Origin: Mucidula mucida
Taxonomy: Eukaryota > Basidiomycota > Agaricomycetes > Agaricales > Physalacriaceae
DNA: 64,000 bases
Direction of reading: 5' to 3'
Assembly: GCA_015501055.1 (NCBI GenBank)
Contig: JADNYV010000005.1
Coordinates: forward strand, 372,001-436,000
This document shows positions 20,895 through 33,571 of the stretch, piece after piece. Each line of letters begins with the position of its first letter. Within the stretch, counting starts at the first letter, position 1. A program made the translations under genes and the position numbers. Under the pieces are notes generated by a model. That model was not told the origin of the DNA, made no database searches, and saw only the letters and a program-made list of their open reading frames with translations.

Positions 20895-23800
20895 ATGTCC
20901 TCCTCCTCGTCGTCAGCGACGGCCTATGGCTCGCGCTCGCCGTCGCCCCACACTCCCGAATCCTCGGCCGACTCTTTTGATATTGCGCAGCAGGACATTG
21001 ACATTGCCTCCTGGTACACGCCAGAACACGACAAATCTGCCTACCTACAGTTTGCGTGGAATCCCGAATCTCTCTTTCATCCCGCCAAGTCAGAGGACGA
21101 TGCCATGCTGCAGCTCGATGATCTCATTGAAAGCCATGCGTATGACGAGTACGTCGGTCTTGTCGTTTTAACTTTTTGGGACATGTCTAACATTGCTGCC
21201 GTGCCTCCTCAGTTCTCCCTCTGTTAGTGTGGAATCGCCGCGTACTATGCGCTCTCCCACGTCTCCATCCAATATCCCATTTACCCAGTCAGCACCTCAA
21301 ACGTCTCCCACGTTGCAATGCAATCCGTCATTCCTCTCCCTTGCCAGTAGTTCGATGGCTTTGACAAAACCAATACCACCGCCGGCATCAGTACCCCGGA
21401 GGCAGGACCTTCTTGCAATGAACCATAAAGTCATTTATCCTCCTCGTGAATCTTGCGTCAAGTATGTGAAAGCACCCCTGATTTCACTCTCAAGCTTACC
21501 GTTCCCAGCCTTCCTATCATGTTTCCGAGCATACCTGAGAGTGGGACAAAGTCGCGCGTCGAAACTCAGATCCGAGTTACCGTTGACCTCGCCGATCCGA
21601 GCTCTTCCCCAGACCTCAACAGGTATGACCGTGTGGGTTCGTGGAAGTGGTTAAAATTACCTCCCGGAACCGCCACAAAGCGGAGGACACGGAAGCAAGG
21701 GAAAATTGGTATGCTTTCGTTATCACGGGTTCGTTTGTGGGTATATGCTGATAGCTTTGATAGATCCAGACCCACTCGACGTCCTTCATCTCAGCGTGAG
21801 CGTTACATGCGCGTCACCACCGCATAATCCAGTCCTCAGTTGCTCCAGCTGTCGCGCTCGTGAGGTAGATTTCAATCAGTCCATTATCTTCATCACGTGC
21901 TAAGTTGTTCTTGACAGGCGAAACGAGTAGCCAAAAAGTTGGCTGCACGCGTTCGGCCTTCTCGCTCTGATTCAGAATCTGGTGATGACCCGAACAGGAA
22001 ACCATGCAAATCATCGCAGCGCGAAGATGCTAGCAGCATCGTCCAATTCAACTGTTCGGAAGTCGTGGATTTCTCAACGGGCTCTGTGGTCCTACCCCTG
22101 CGGATAACATGTTATTGTCGCCATCATCGTGAAAAGATAGGATTTCATGTCCACTTTACTATGATGGATCATACTGGTCGAATTGTTGCTGCTGGATCTT
22201 CACGGCCCATCATGATTACAGATGACCACAAAACATCGACTACGAAACACAATGATCTATCTTCCACGTTCTCTCCTCCAGATTTCGAATGGGCCCAGTT
22301 TACTGGAAGTCGAGGCGAATCCTCAATCGACAGTCGGGCACCTTCTAAACGTCAAAAAGATGCGCCCATAGGTTCCGGCGGCAAAAAACGGAGTAAGCCT
22401 TACGATTCAGCGTCTAAGCCTAACAGGCTTACCGATGCACCTGCATCCACCGAACCTTCGCCTTCCCTATCCCATGTCACGCTCCCTTCTACACGCTCTC
22501 CTACTCCTCCTTCATTTAATTTTATGGATGCAACTATCTCTTCTCATCCTCCTCCCCTCCACTATTCTTCATTTGAATCCGAGTCGTCGCCCGATTCCTT
22601 GATGACCCCTGCCGAACATGGCATGGATGTCTCAATGACCTCTGCTGCCACTGAAAGCGATTTCTCTGTTCCCTCACCTGATGCGGCGCCGCTAACACCT
22701 CCAGCCGTGATTATGCCTTCCCATCCCCATCCTTTACCATTCCTCTTCTTTGACCCCAGTATTCCTTGCCAACCCGTTCCTCCTCCCTTGCCCACTATCC
22801 ACCGACTTGTTCCTAACTGCGGGCCTACTCATGGAGGCATTGAAGTTACCATTCTTGGCGCCAATTTTCATCCTGCAATGTCTCTCAACTGTATCTTCGG
22901 TGACATTGCCGCGAGCTCGACGCAACGCTGGAGTGATAACACCCTTGTATGTGTTTTGCCTCCGAGAGCTGGTGCGGGTGTGGTTCCAGTCTGGATTGAC
23001 GGCTTCCCGAAAATCGAGGAAACCAACGGTGTTCCTTCTCCGTTATTCACGTACTCAGATGAGTCTGATAGAGCATTGTGAGTTCAACGACATGGTTTTA
23101 CGACTCAACTAACCTCGGAGTGCAGGATGGAGTTGGCCTTGCAAGTTGTTGGCCTCAAAATGACGGGAAAGATTGAGGAAGCAAAAAATATTGCAATGCG
23201 CATCGTTGGGAGTGCCGGAGAATCAGATTCCCATGGATCGACGTCAGCACCCAACACAATGCAGTTTTCTTCGCAAGCCACTCGCGACCTTCGGCCACTT
23301 TTGTTCATTCGAGCCGGCGAAACCGAGAACTTTGAAAGTCTTATGATCGATTTCCTTTCCTTAATGGACACACCGGTTGACTCGAACGGGAAGGCAATCT
23401 CCACACCCGCCGCTGTTTCTCATCAGAGCGCTAGCGGTCAAACGCTCCTCCACTTGGCTGCCTTCCTTGGGTTCTCTTCTCTCGTGCGTTTCTTAGTGAA
23501 CCATGGAGCAGATTTGAATATCCGCGACCGCAACGGATACACCCCACTGCACTTTGCTGCGCTTAATCGTAGTCACGAAGTCGTTCGTTGCCTGGTCAAC
23601 GCTGGTGCCGACTTGGAAATCGTGGACGCCACAGGGAAAACCGCACAGGAGATTACCTCTGCAGACGTTTTCGATGGACTCCCATCGCCCTCACTCGCAA
23701 ACGTGTATTCTAATCGTTCCGATGAGGACGAAGAAGCTGAGTGGGGCGATGGTGAAGAGGATGCCGTTGTGGTCCGAAGACGCAGTGTTCGTGGCCTCAA

Positions 23801-24597
23801 CCGTAGGCGAGGACGTTTAGTGGATTCTTCGCGTAGGGAGAAGACTCGTCTGACCTCTCCCGCATCGCCCAGGAAGAGGAGACTGTCTTTGTTGGATAGC
23901 GAAAAACTTCCACCCTCGTTCACGGAGCTGATACAAAAGACTCTCGCGCAGTTACCTGGTTCTCCACATCTACCCCACATCCACCTACCACATATCAAAG
24001 GATTACCTGCAGTATCGTGGGGGGCCTTGCCTCAAATACCAGTGTTGCCGGTCGTCATCCCACTAATTCCAGGCCTGCCAGGATTCCTAAGCGGAGGTAA
24101 CAATCTAGACGGCGGTGATAACCATGGGAAAGGCAAATTCAACAGCATTGAGCTACGTGCAGCATGGGAACGCTGGCTGGTGGCTAGCTCGATGAAGGAA
24201 GCTGAGTCCGAGCCGCCACCGGAGTATACCCCACGTGCACAACCGGAGGCAGGCCCATCCACTTCCAAGTCCGCTCCGATTTCAGAAACAGCCGATGTGG
24301 CTCGTTCTGAGTCTAGAGTTGTAACACCGCGGCGTTTTGACTATGGGACGACTCCGGTGACTGAACAAGAAGTTAACGCATACACTTACGAGGCTAAGAA
24401 CCATAGGAAACGTAAGCTTTTCTTTCGTGTCAAGTATCACATATTCACCTTTGCATTCAGAGGATCGCATGCTTATGCTCTTCTGGCTTCCTATATTGGT
24501 CATCTCGCTTGTCTGGGCATGTCACAACGGCGTGCGATTCGCTCTGGGTGCTCTCCGAGGCATTATTATCTCGCTTAGGACTGGAATGCGAACATAG
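20895..24597 (+). CDS. ER-anchored Spt23/Mga2-type transcription factor (IPT + ankyrin)
   Basis: Homologue of yeast Spt23/Mga2, which sit in the ER membrane, are released by ubiquitin/proteasome processing and activate fatty-acid desaturase genes. Exons are 20895-21148, 21213-21461, 21509-21708, 21764-21864, 21918-23077, 23126-24411 and 24461-24597 (1128 residues). Order of parts: Ser/Pro-rich N-terminus; a region with SRVETQIRV and SCSSCRARE typical of the family; a low-complexity linker; an IPT/TIG immunoglobulin-like domain (VPNCGPTHGGIEVTILG, about 22807-23070); two clear ankyrin repeats (GQTLLHLAAFLG and NGYTPLHFAALNRS, 23440-23640); an acidic patch; and a single hydrophobic span (MLMLFWLPILVISLVWA) close to the C-terminus. 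The last exon is needed for this anchor. The frame is intact. Confidence 0.88.
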
Positions 24598-24775
24598 AGA
24601 TTATGGGACGCTGACTTATTGCTGCATTAACTTTATTAGGGATAGAAGAAACTTATTTGTTGATTAATGACGCTTTGTACTGTCTAAGTAACTTCTTTTC
24701 GGTATACACTGTACGAGTATGTATGGGAAGGCTAGACTACAAGAAAATGTAGGACATAAACGTTGAACAGCCTGT

Positions 24776-26538
24776 CTAGTCGTCGAACAAGGGTTGGAAA
24801 GTCTGGTAACTCTATGAGATGAGACACTTGTAACGTTGAATTGCGTTACTGACCTTTGAATCATCTAATTGTCGCGTCTGTGTGGCTTCGATACTGATAT
24901 CGTCTGAATCAACAACCATCGCATCTGGTTCTGCGATGTTCTGGGACGACCGTGTATCCATCATAACCTCCTCGTCGAGATCGGCATCAGGATCCAGAAA
25001 CGTCTCTAATTCTTCGGCTGTCATGTCTTCAAGATGCAGGTCTTGGAATGCTTGATTACTTTGCTGGGATGTACTAGGGAGGAACAAGGGCTCCGCGTTG
25101 GGTTGCGGGATAGAACTAGATGGCGGAGTGTGCGGGCGATGATTGGACGATGGTCGTCGGGCTTGCGTCTGGTGTATGGAGGGCGGAGGAATGTACGGTG
25201 GCGGGCCCATAGACATATCCCGCATAGATCCCGACTCGTGAGGTAGAGGCGACGTACTTCCCATTTGCGAACGATTGGGATGTGATGCTGTCCTATCACC
25301 TCCGTTTATGGACGGCGTTGGCTGGGCGGCTTTCATGGGTTTCTTGGGACGAGGTGTAGCCCAAGTTGCATCCTGGCTTCCATTGTCCTCTTCGCGTGCC
25401 CGCTTTTTCTTGTTCTTAAGTATGACTTGTGGTGCAGTGTTGCCGGCGTTATGGACTTGGCTCGTAGATATAACGAAAAGAGCCTGTAAGCCGTCTGACT
25501 CTACGTCGATGAAGAGAGGTGCAGCTGGATCTGTGAAACGAAGATCCATGGTGACTGATATAGCATCAGTGAACGCGATTGTAGCCTTGAGGTTGGTTAG
25601 CTGGTCTCACTGAACATTTGAGGTCTCACATTGAATTCGCCTAGATGAAATGCAATGACGGTCGGTGCAGCGTAAAGATTGTACACGTCGAATTCCTCAG
25701 CACTGATAGTCAGCTCGGTAGCCAGTTGTGATTTTCCTAAAGCACAGTTGATGACTCAGTTCCACGAGTGTGTAGCAGGCTTACCCTTTGAGTTGATTGA
25801 AGACTGTAGGGTTTTCACCTCGACTTCACTTTCTCCGAAATTCCAAATGAGCTGGGAGTCAGACTTGTTTCCCCTGGCCGCAGGAAATGTTCCACCATGT
25901 CCTTGATCGCTCTTGGTCCAACTGTCAAGAACGATTCAGTTGATGCATCCGGAGCGCCGGGCGCCATGAGAGAATTTGGGGTGGACAACAAGAGTCGATG
26001 AGTCTTGATAACGCCTGGGACCCATCTCAGATTTAACTGTAGCACAGGCAATATATACTCGCCGTGTTTGCAGTGCAAGACAACAACCAATTTGCTCTCT
26101 AAGCTGTCTCGTTCCTCGTCGTCGTCACCGGTACCTCCATCCACAATAGAGAGTTCACATTTTTCGACTGTTTTATCAACCGCTCGGTGTCTCAGTATCG
26201 ACAAAAGCGACTACAACAGATGAGCGCTCGTCACAAATTGAAGGTGATCCCACACCTTCACGAGCAACTGGCCAGTCACTTCCTCATCTTCTGCTTGCTG
26301 GTCAAGAGCATACTTCTGGAAGAAGGTCCTGTCATATTTAAATCGTGCATACGCCGATTTTGACGAGTTAGTTGCCGATAAAGCCAGATCCTGCGAGGTC
26401 GCGTGGAGGGTGAGTTCGTCGCCGTATCGTGCAATGCAAGTGAGGGCCTTGGTAAAAGCTGAAGAATGATAACCAAGGATTAAATCAAACAGATACACGC
26501 GTACGTTTCAAAGCTGTCGCGTCAATAGTGGCTTGCAT
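24776..26538 (-). CDS. RAD9: DNA-damage checkpoint clamp subunit Rad9
   Basis: Subunit of the Rad9-Hus1-Rad1 (9-1-1) PCNA-like clamp that is loaded at damaged DNA and activates ATR-type signalling. Exons are 26538-26505, 26458-26256, 26210-25785, 25736-25630, 25585-24854 and 24811-24776; with one frame break counted, 512 residues. Clamp-fold blocks include FTKALTCIARYGDELTL and FTDPAAPLFIDVESDGL. The long Pro/Ser/Gln-rich, phosphorylatable tail carries an acidic stretch, and the protein ends in FQPLFDD, encoded by the tiny last exon, as in other fungal Rad9 proteins. The frame breaks near 25884 at a CC pair within exon 3. Both sides are well conserved, so a lost base is the simplest reading. 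The identification is firm. Confidence 0.85.
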
Positions 26539-26715
26539 GGTTCGATGATGATGGTTTACTGTCAAGGTGCGCTCGACGTCAACGCGATCGAGTCCGGTCA
26601 CGAGACAGTGACCGCAGCATTCCTCCTTCTCAACTCCTTCTGCTACATATTCAGCAACAGCAACACTACGGAATTTGAACTAGATCTTTACAGGTCAACC
26701 TGAACTGCTTCCATT

Positions 26716-27127
26716 TCATAACACAGCTACCATGGGTTCAACAGTCTCAATTTCATGCTGGACCAGATAATTGGAATATTCTGCCGGTAACCTATATGCT
26801 GGTGATTCAGTATCGTCTTCGCGCCCGAGTTTAAGCCTACAAATGACTGGTAGACCTCGGAGGTCGTCAACGCTACTCTCCGCCGTGATCTTCGGTGCGT
26901 TCCTGCTCTACAGCCCATTGATTTAGATCACTTAGATTGCTACTAAGTATGAGGCAGTGCGCGACTCCTAGCGTCCTAGTAATCATATGAGTACTGACAG
27001 CCACGCGGGCTAGTATCGCATTCAAGTGCGCTCCTCGTAATATGCCGGTGGACATGGGATGAAAGCCAGGCTGTGTTCTGTTTCTCCGAGACTCGTTTCG
27101 GGCATGGACGCTGGGTCTTGACGACAT
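26716..27127 (-). CDS. Hypothetical small protein, model uncertain
   Basis: Two coding-like stretches are visible. One starts at 27127 (MSSRPSVHARNESRRNRTQP, basic), and the other ends at 26716 (from about 26900: ITAESSVDDLRGLP, RLKLGREDDTESPAYR, ending VEPMVAVL). A splice with AG near 26905 joins them only if a further indel or exon exists, because the phases do not agree. The second part has an acidic, regular composition unlike random sequence. No family was recognised. Confidence 0.35.
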
Positions 27128-27324
27128 TTTCTTCTCATTCACAAAATCTCACTCCACAGCTAACGCGTTAATGACGCTTCAGAGCCGCTCAGCAGCGCTC
27201 CTTTGACCGAACCCGGCACCGGCTGATTCGGTCATGCATCAGCAATGCTGTGCGCTGCATATGATCGTTGATCGTTATTTAACGTCGACGACGACACGCC
27301 AAAGGACTTTTCCCACCATCATTC

Positions 27325-28398
27325 ATGTTCATTCCCTTCATATCTTCACCAACCACGACGCGCAATGAGAGACGCCGTTTAGAACGACGAAAGGGAGGCG
27401 GTGGTAAAGGTGGAGGGGGCTCAAGTTCAAGTAGCGGCGGCAAAGGTGGTAGCGGAGCCGGCTCTGGCTCATCAGGTATGTTCTCTGTCGGCTTTCAAAG
27501 TTGTCCTACAGTTTCTCCTTAGGTATCAGGCGCACCTCACCAATAAGCACGTCGGGGACACAGAAAACCGCGGCGGCATATGGAAACGGTGGCGGCCCTG
27601 CAACGACGATTGCTGCTGGTAGCCTATTCGCTGGTCGCTCCCAAGGTGGCGGCACGCGAAATCAGGTATATGGAACGAGGCAAGCATCTTCGCGAATTTC
27701 CCGAATTGCGTGTTCATCGCTTAACAACAGTGCCTACGGAAGCGGCTATCCAGGTGTATCTGGACGCGGTGTCGATAACCGCAACTTCCCTTTCTACTAC
27801 TGGCCCCTTGCCTGGGGTGGTGTAGGACTCGGGGGAGCCGCTTATCTGCATTCCAATCAGGTAATGAAACTTTGTTCTCACAGCACTAACGGCTAACATG
27901 CTTCACTTGTGATAGTACGGCCACCCGAACAACTCTAGCCGTCCTGGTGGTGCAATGACGTACGCCACGTTCCCCTCAAGCTCTGGGAACACGACGTTTT
28001 TCGTCGTCTCTGACAACAGCACTGTTGTGTCGCTCATAACGGACATCAAGTCCAACTGCTCTTCGTCAGATTTGAACGCCGACAAAGTATCCTCGGCACC
28101 TATCGCGTACAAGGAATCGGACTCAACGATGCCACAGCCTGAATCGACAATCCAGTATTATCGTGCCAGTAGTGTCTCATTAACACTCAATGGCTACAAT
28201 AATAGTGCGGCCTTTGAACCGGAAGGCGCAAAAGACACGCCTCTGCCATCCTCCGTCGACACAACATTGTTGAACTGTCTCAATCTAACCATCGGAGCAG
28301 CCACCCCGCTCATTGATGGCGGTCTGCCTCGGTGGGACGTCCCCAATTTCCCTATCGTTGCCTTGATACTCGTTTTATACCATTTATGTCCGTTCTGA
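27325..28398 (+). CDS. Gly-rich fungal protein with conserved Tyr/Gly/Pro core
   Basis: Exons are 27325-27475, 27523-27679, 27731-27860 and 27916-28398 (306 residues). Residues ~20-50 are almost pure Gly/Ser/Lys. The conserved core follows: NFPFYYWPLAWGGVGLGG (short hydrophobic segment), then YGHPNNSSRPGGAMTYATF, and an Asn-glycosylation-rich region with IQYYRASSVSLTLNGYN and TTLLNCLNLTIG. The end, FPIVALILVLYHL, is hydrophobic. The pattern recalls a family common in Agaricomycetes with no known function, perhaps cell-surface or secretory. Intron 2 (27680-27730) is a GC-AG intron of 51 nt without stops, so its retention would add 17 residues. Confidence 0.6.
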
Positions 28399-28551
28399 TC
28401 TCAGTGTCACTTTCCCTATGCGATACCCGAAGACATGGCGCTCAATACTGTATACTTATTGTGTTCTACGCCGTTTCACATCTAGCAATCTACTACTTAT
28501 GAATAAGTATGACAGCTGTATACATAGCATAATAAACCAGTGATTACCAGG

Positions 28552-29298
28552 TACTATCCGTACCGGTGGTCCGGATAATCACCTAGAAGCGGTTAAAGTG
28601 AGGATAAGTCCCAGAATACAGCATTTCCCGCCTCGATGATTTAAGAATCTAAATCAGATACCTTTTTTACATTTCTGAGCGAAGCAGTGAGAAAATAGAC
28701 AGATGGGAGGTATATGAAAACCGCGACGCGAGCATCAAAACTCACTGATCAGATCAGTGTTTGGGGTATTTCAGGCGCTGGAGGTTCCCAGAAAATCTGG
28801 GAAAGCTATAGTACATAGATCCATGCTCAATACACTGAATGGTTATCATCTTCCAACAGAGAAAACACAGACGAAGCTATCGATACCTCCCGACTGTCAG
28901 AGCGTGACTATTCATCAAGTCAAGCGTCACGCTGTTACATCACGCTTCGACGACTCATTTCGAGGTATAAAGCTTCGTCACTCCTCTAAGTTGATAGAGG
29001 TCAGGCTAGACTACTACATACATGGTCACTTTATGTACTACAGCTTTCCCAGATTTTCTGGGAACCTCCAGCGCCTGAAATACCCCAAACACTGATCTGA
29101 TCAGTGAGTTTTGATGCTCGCGTCGCGGTTTTCATATACCTCCCATCTGTCTATTTTCTCACTGCTTCGCTCAGAAATGTAAAAAGGGTATCTGATTTAG
29201 ATTCTTAAATCATCGAGGCCGGGAAATGCTGTATTCTGGGACTTATCCTCACTTTAACCGCTTCTAGGTGATTATCCGGACCACCGGTACGGATAGTA
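28552..29298. mobile_element. Foldback MITE with ~268-bp inverted arms and TA duplication
   Basis: The left arm 28552-28819 is nearly identical to the reverse complement of 29031-29298, with only a few mismatches or indels. The spacer is about 211 bp and unrelated. Outer ends read TA|CTATCCGTACCGG ... CCGGTACGGATAG|TA, so the element is flanked by TA, the target duplication of Tc1/mariner-type transposons. There is no transposase and no coding domain. High arm identity implies a recent insertion or gene conversion. It lies between the 3' ends of the Gly-rich protein gene and Utp18. The RNA would fold into a hairpin of about 268 bp. Confidence 0.85.
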
Positions 29299-29378
29299 TA
29301 CATGAATACGGACTCGTGATACAGATTCAACCAGGATTCAACTACTCACTGTATACTGTAATTTTCGTTAATGAGGTT

Positions 29379-31242
29379 TCATAATGTCCGCACATTATAA
29401 TCCTTCAGATGATACAGTAACACCCTTCCTCTCGTGTTCCCGATAGCAAGATAGTCGCTTCTGGGGGAAAAATCTATGGTCGTAACATGGCCTACAGGCG
29501 TACTTGACGTGGGCCAATTTCCATAGGCAGTTAGGGATGGGAAGTGGATCTAAGCAAACATCAGAAACATAGTTGTTGAGAATGAGAATGCTGACTAGTT
29601 TCATAGAATCCTTCTTCTCCTTGCTAGCGATAGCCATGAGCTGAGCATCGTGATTGAACGTCATGGACGATATGGCCGTTGTTAGATTTCCAAGAGTCTT
29701 CCTCGTATTCGGTTGTCCTTCCCGATTTTTCGCAAACGAGTCCGATTCGTACACATTGACCAGTCCCGTGTTAGAGCCAATGGCAAGCCAGTCCGCACAA
29801 CCAGACATGGTCCTGCTCGTCCCTCGGAAGCCACCTTCATCCTTCCATCGACGCGAACACTTTCGCTGACCTATATCCCAGAGGAATACCTCCGCGTCCG
29901 CAGTGAGGGTGGCAAGTGTTCCATCGTCAGCCCACCAAAGTGACTTGATGCCGCCACTAGCTGAGCCTGGACATTTCATAGTGCCAACTACCTGGCCTCC
30001 ACCACTCTGCCAATCTACGAGATGAAGATTCCCGTTGCGGCCAGCAACAGCTAACAATCCGCCTCCAGGACTAAACGCGTTCAGATCCATGTTTTCTAGC
30101 TTGTCTTTGGAAGCTGAAGAGAAGCGGGAGCCCCAAAGGCCTGTTTGATTGGTCACTTGGCCTGTCTGGAGATCGAAGATGGAATATGTCGGACGCGTGC
30201 CGGTCAAGAGAAGATGGGAACCCGATGGGTGGAAGGACAGAGATGTGAGCGGGAGGGAGGGTATATGAAGGGTCTGTAATAGTGGAGAGGTATGGCCATC
30301 AATCTTGCACAAGGAATCAGTCCAGTGAACGAAGGAGGAAACGTGGAACATACGTTGTATAAACGGACGCGACGATCACCCGTGCCGACAGCCAACACTG
30401 GAACACGGTCGCTGGGATGGAAATCGATGGACTTGACGTCTCCGATATTTGATTTTTGTGATTCTTGATTCGCGTCGCGTAGACGTTCAATAGCGATAGT
30501 GCCCGGCGCAAGCGTTGAACGCCTTTTCTGAGACAGAATACCGGTAGTCGAGGTAAGCAAGTTGTCCAGGCCATCCTCGTCCTCGTCCTCATCGCGCCGC
30601 CGCTTCCGTGCCCATGACGGTGCAGGATTAATACGTTCGAATTGTCGCCTTAGACGTGATTCGTACTCATGACCGGACAGAATAGTTTCTGAAGGCGCAT
30701 CCCGTAGTTTTCGTAACTGGTTGCTTTCAATGGACACTGTGGGCGGGTCCGATGGATCCGACCATGCTGCTGCTTTACGAGGTCGTGACAGTGGATTCGG
30801 AGGTATTGATTTGTCTTTCTCTTCTTCTTCTTCTTCTGACTCGTCCGAGCTGGAGTCACCATCGCCCTCAGGTTTTTCTTCGCTTGAATCCTCCTCCGCC
30901 TGCTCATCTACTTCTTTGTCGGATTCGTCGGATTCATGGTTGATATTGGAAACTTCCCCATTGTCAACAAAGAACAACTGAGCAGATTATTGAGCAAGAA
31001 GTAGAACAGAATAAAGCACTCACGTCCGCATCATCGAGATTCTGAAATTCTTTTCCTGCTTCTAATTCGTCGTCTTCAATCTCAATAACATTCTTGCTGT
31101 CATTCGGTATATAGGGCGTCCCAAATAAAAGACTTTCGAGTCGACGTTCTTCGTCGTCCTTGCTGGCATCATCTAGTAACGGATTTGGGCCCTTGGACTC
31201 GTCTTTAGCAATTCGTTGACGTTTACGCCCATGCTTTGCCAT
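29379..31242 (-). CDS. UTP18: U3 snoRNP WD40 protein Utp18
   Basis: Component of the small-subunit processome that acts with U3 snoRNA in 18S rRNA maturation in the nucleolus. Exons are 31242-31024, 30977-30354, 30303-29596 and 29549-29379 (573 residues). The basic N-terminus (MAKHGRKRQRI) is followed by a long Glu/Ser/Asp-rich region (30780-30970). WD40 blades follow: GDVKSIDFHPSD...VLAVGTGDRRVRLYN, LTSLSFHPSGSHLLLTG, LLAVAGRNGNLHLVDW and TIDFSPRSDYLAIGNTRGRVLLYHL. Utp18 in yeast uses an N-terminal motif to dock the exosome helicase Mtr4; such a motif was not searched for here. The frame is intact. Confidence 0.88.
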
Positions 31243-31482
31243 GGATCTATTGAACGTGAGTGAGAATTGACACGTGGACGTCAGATACACACTGTTGAGC
31301 GCAAGGACTTGTTGTGGTTAAGAGATGAAGTTATTGATGGAAGAGAAAATGTCAAAATCTCGCTGTTTACCGTTACGTCATGACATGGTGTCAGCACTCA
31401 GTTGTAAGCGCGTTGGGTTTCTCGAAGGACGAGCAAGATACGGACATTTTGATATAAAGCAGAGATAATGATGTAGACTAGA
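31243..31482. promoter_or_regulatory. Utp18 upstream region
   Basis: These 240 bp separate the Utp18 start from the 3' end of the alpha-galactosidase gene. They contain a GTTAAGAGATGAAG stretch and no coding signal. Confidence 0.35.
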
Positions 31483-33571
31483 TCAAGCAGACGTTATCAG
31501 GTACGCCACATTATCGTGAGCTGCAACGCTAACAGAGAAATTGGCCGTCGCCGCGTACGAGCCAGACAAGTCATTCCCTGTCCACATATCATGCATTTTG
31601 AAACTACCAGATGTTCCCAGACCAGGGACACTCGACAAAGTGAACGTTTTAGTGGCTGTACTTGAAGATGTATTGATGATAAAGACGTGCGTGCCTTTCG
31701 ACGAGTTGCCGGAGTAGTACTCTGGCGGAGACGTCGTGGGTGCCCTACTGTAAGCGGCGAACGGGCTCGCCGGAGTACCCACTGTAGCATCCTGGTGGAA
31801 GGCAAGGAGCTCCGCATTCGTGATGATGCCCACTTGAGTTGAATTGAGCAAACTCAGCTAAACCCTCATGAGTTATCTTCAAGCATCACAAAAAGTCACT
31901 CACGTCAGTGCCCAACAATATAGGACTCTTCAAAAAGATCCAGGCCGCAAAGTGGGTGCGCTGTTCCTCGATCGTAAGAGCGCCGTTACCTTTGAGAGGT
32001 ATAAGTCTACAGCGTTACGAGGCGCGTAGCAGACAAACCCACCAATTTCCATCATATCCATATCATTGTGTGCCCAGAAATCAATGGCTGATAAATGCGC
32101 CACATTGGTCGTTATGATGTTCATAATATATGACCAAGTAGGACTGCATGAGTGGTTAGCTGACAATATAGAAATGTGATAGAGTTGCCCACCTGGAATC
32201 ACCAGACATTCTCCAAGAATGGCCCTACGGAAATGTCAAGGCATCGCCAAGACGCTTGAGAGTAGCCCACTCACTACACGCGCACCCCATTCCCACACGT
32301 TATAGGCGTTCCAGTTGCAGAGGTCGTACTGTATCGGGCGGGACTGATCCGCTAGAGCTCCACTATGTGATTCTCAATTTCGAAGTAGTTTAGAAGGATA
32401 TCTTGAAGACTGACCCCATCTGCCGATACCGAACTGCAGAATTGGAGTTGCTGAAACCGAGTTCCGTTAGTAGCGCGCCAAAGGGTAGCGATATCAGCAT
32501 CACGTACTACCAGTCATTGTTCTGAGGCGTCCCACTGTCACTCCAATTTCCGGGAACATTACAGTTATCTAAAGTAGGATGATCAGATCGCAGCAGAGAT
32601 ATTTTCTGTACAAAGCTCGCCATATTTCAAGTAATCGATGCCCCAAGCAGCAAATGTCGACGCGTCGAGAGCTTCCGTATCGAGGGAGCCTGGGAAGCCG
32701 GCACATGTAGCGGTGCCCGCGTCTCTGTATGCGCTAATGAGGAGCAAGATTCCAACCCAGTGTGGTTGCCTACCCATATATGCCTATCTTGAGTCCAAGC
32801 GCATGAATTTGAGTCGCAACACCGCTGATTCCGTTAGGAAATTTACTGGGATCTGGAGTATTGGTTCCCGTAGTGGAGTTGCGTGCCATCAGGGACCAAC
32901 AATCCTATTTCTCAGTTCCAGCCATCGTTTGAGCGTTATCAATGGTTTTAGAACGTACATCGATGTTGATATACTCGTAGCCAGCGTCTTTCAGTCCAAG
33001 AGAAATGAAAGAGTTGGCTGCAGCCAAAACCTTGGCTTCACTGATAGCTGAAGACAAGGTAAAACACGGTCTCTGTCAAGAAAGAGTGGAGTAGACGCAT
33101 ACAACAACCGTAAGCATTCCAATGATTCCAGCTATATATCTGTCAGGTCGGATACTCTACAGAGGTTCTAGATCTTACCCCAAAGCAGGTAGTTTACCAG
33201 TATCAGGTGAAGGCGGGTCCGATGGTGCACTGCCCGCAATTCCTGTCACTGTACCAGAGGCAGATGTTGTCGTTGAGGAAGAAGTCGCGCTAGGTCTCGC
33301 AGTTGTAGTTGTGGCGACTACCGTGGTGCCAGACGTGGACGCGCTGCTCGCAGTTGCGGGAAGGCATTGGGAATACCAATCATTCGAGTAAGTACACGTC
33401 CATCTAAAATCGTAACAGTCAAGCAGGCGTACCAATGATACTTTGAACGTACCCAGACGTGCAGGTTGTGCTACCGGTCCACCCAGTACCACCGCATTGG
33501 CCATACGGGGAGGATTGAGCGGAGACACGCCCAGATACTACGATGAGAAGAGATAGGTAGGTACTGAGCAT
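31483..33571 (-). CDS. Secreted alpha-galactosidase, CBM1 + GH27
   Basis: Extracellular retaining enzyme that removes terminal alpha-1,6-galactose from raffinose-type sugars and galactomannan. The start at 33571 begins a signal peptide ([17 protein letters not shown]). Next comes a CBM1 cellulose-binding module ([11 protein letters not shown]...SQCL, split by an intron), then a Thr/Ser-rich linker (33200-33370), then the GH27 barrel from [14 protein letters not shown]. Catalytic residues: the nucleophile Asp in DYLKYDNC, whose codon is split by the intron 32620-32569, and the acid/base Asp in WRMSGD near 32205. The protein ends with the GH27 beta-sandwich domain (31483-31850). About a dozen short introns are needed. 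The intron at the nucleophile appears to start with GC rather than GT. N-terminal CBM1 on GH27 suggests action on plant cell walls. Confidence 0.88.

Noticed and set aside
24032..24268. Minus-strand frame under the Spt23/Mga2-like exon
   Set aside because: It is antisense to a confirmed long exon with an ankyrin and membrane-anchor reading frame.
28757..29095. 112-codon frame inside the inverted repeat
   Set aside because: It spans arm, spacer and arm of the foldback element and has no transposase motif.
30721..30981. Ser-rich + strand frame
   Set aside because: It is the complement of the acidic Glu/Ser region of Utp18.
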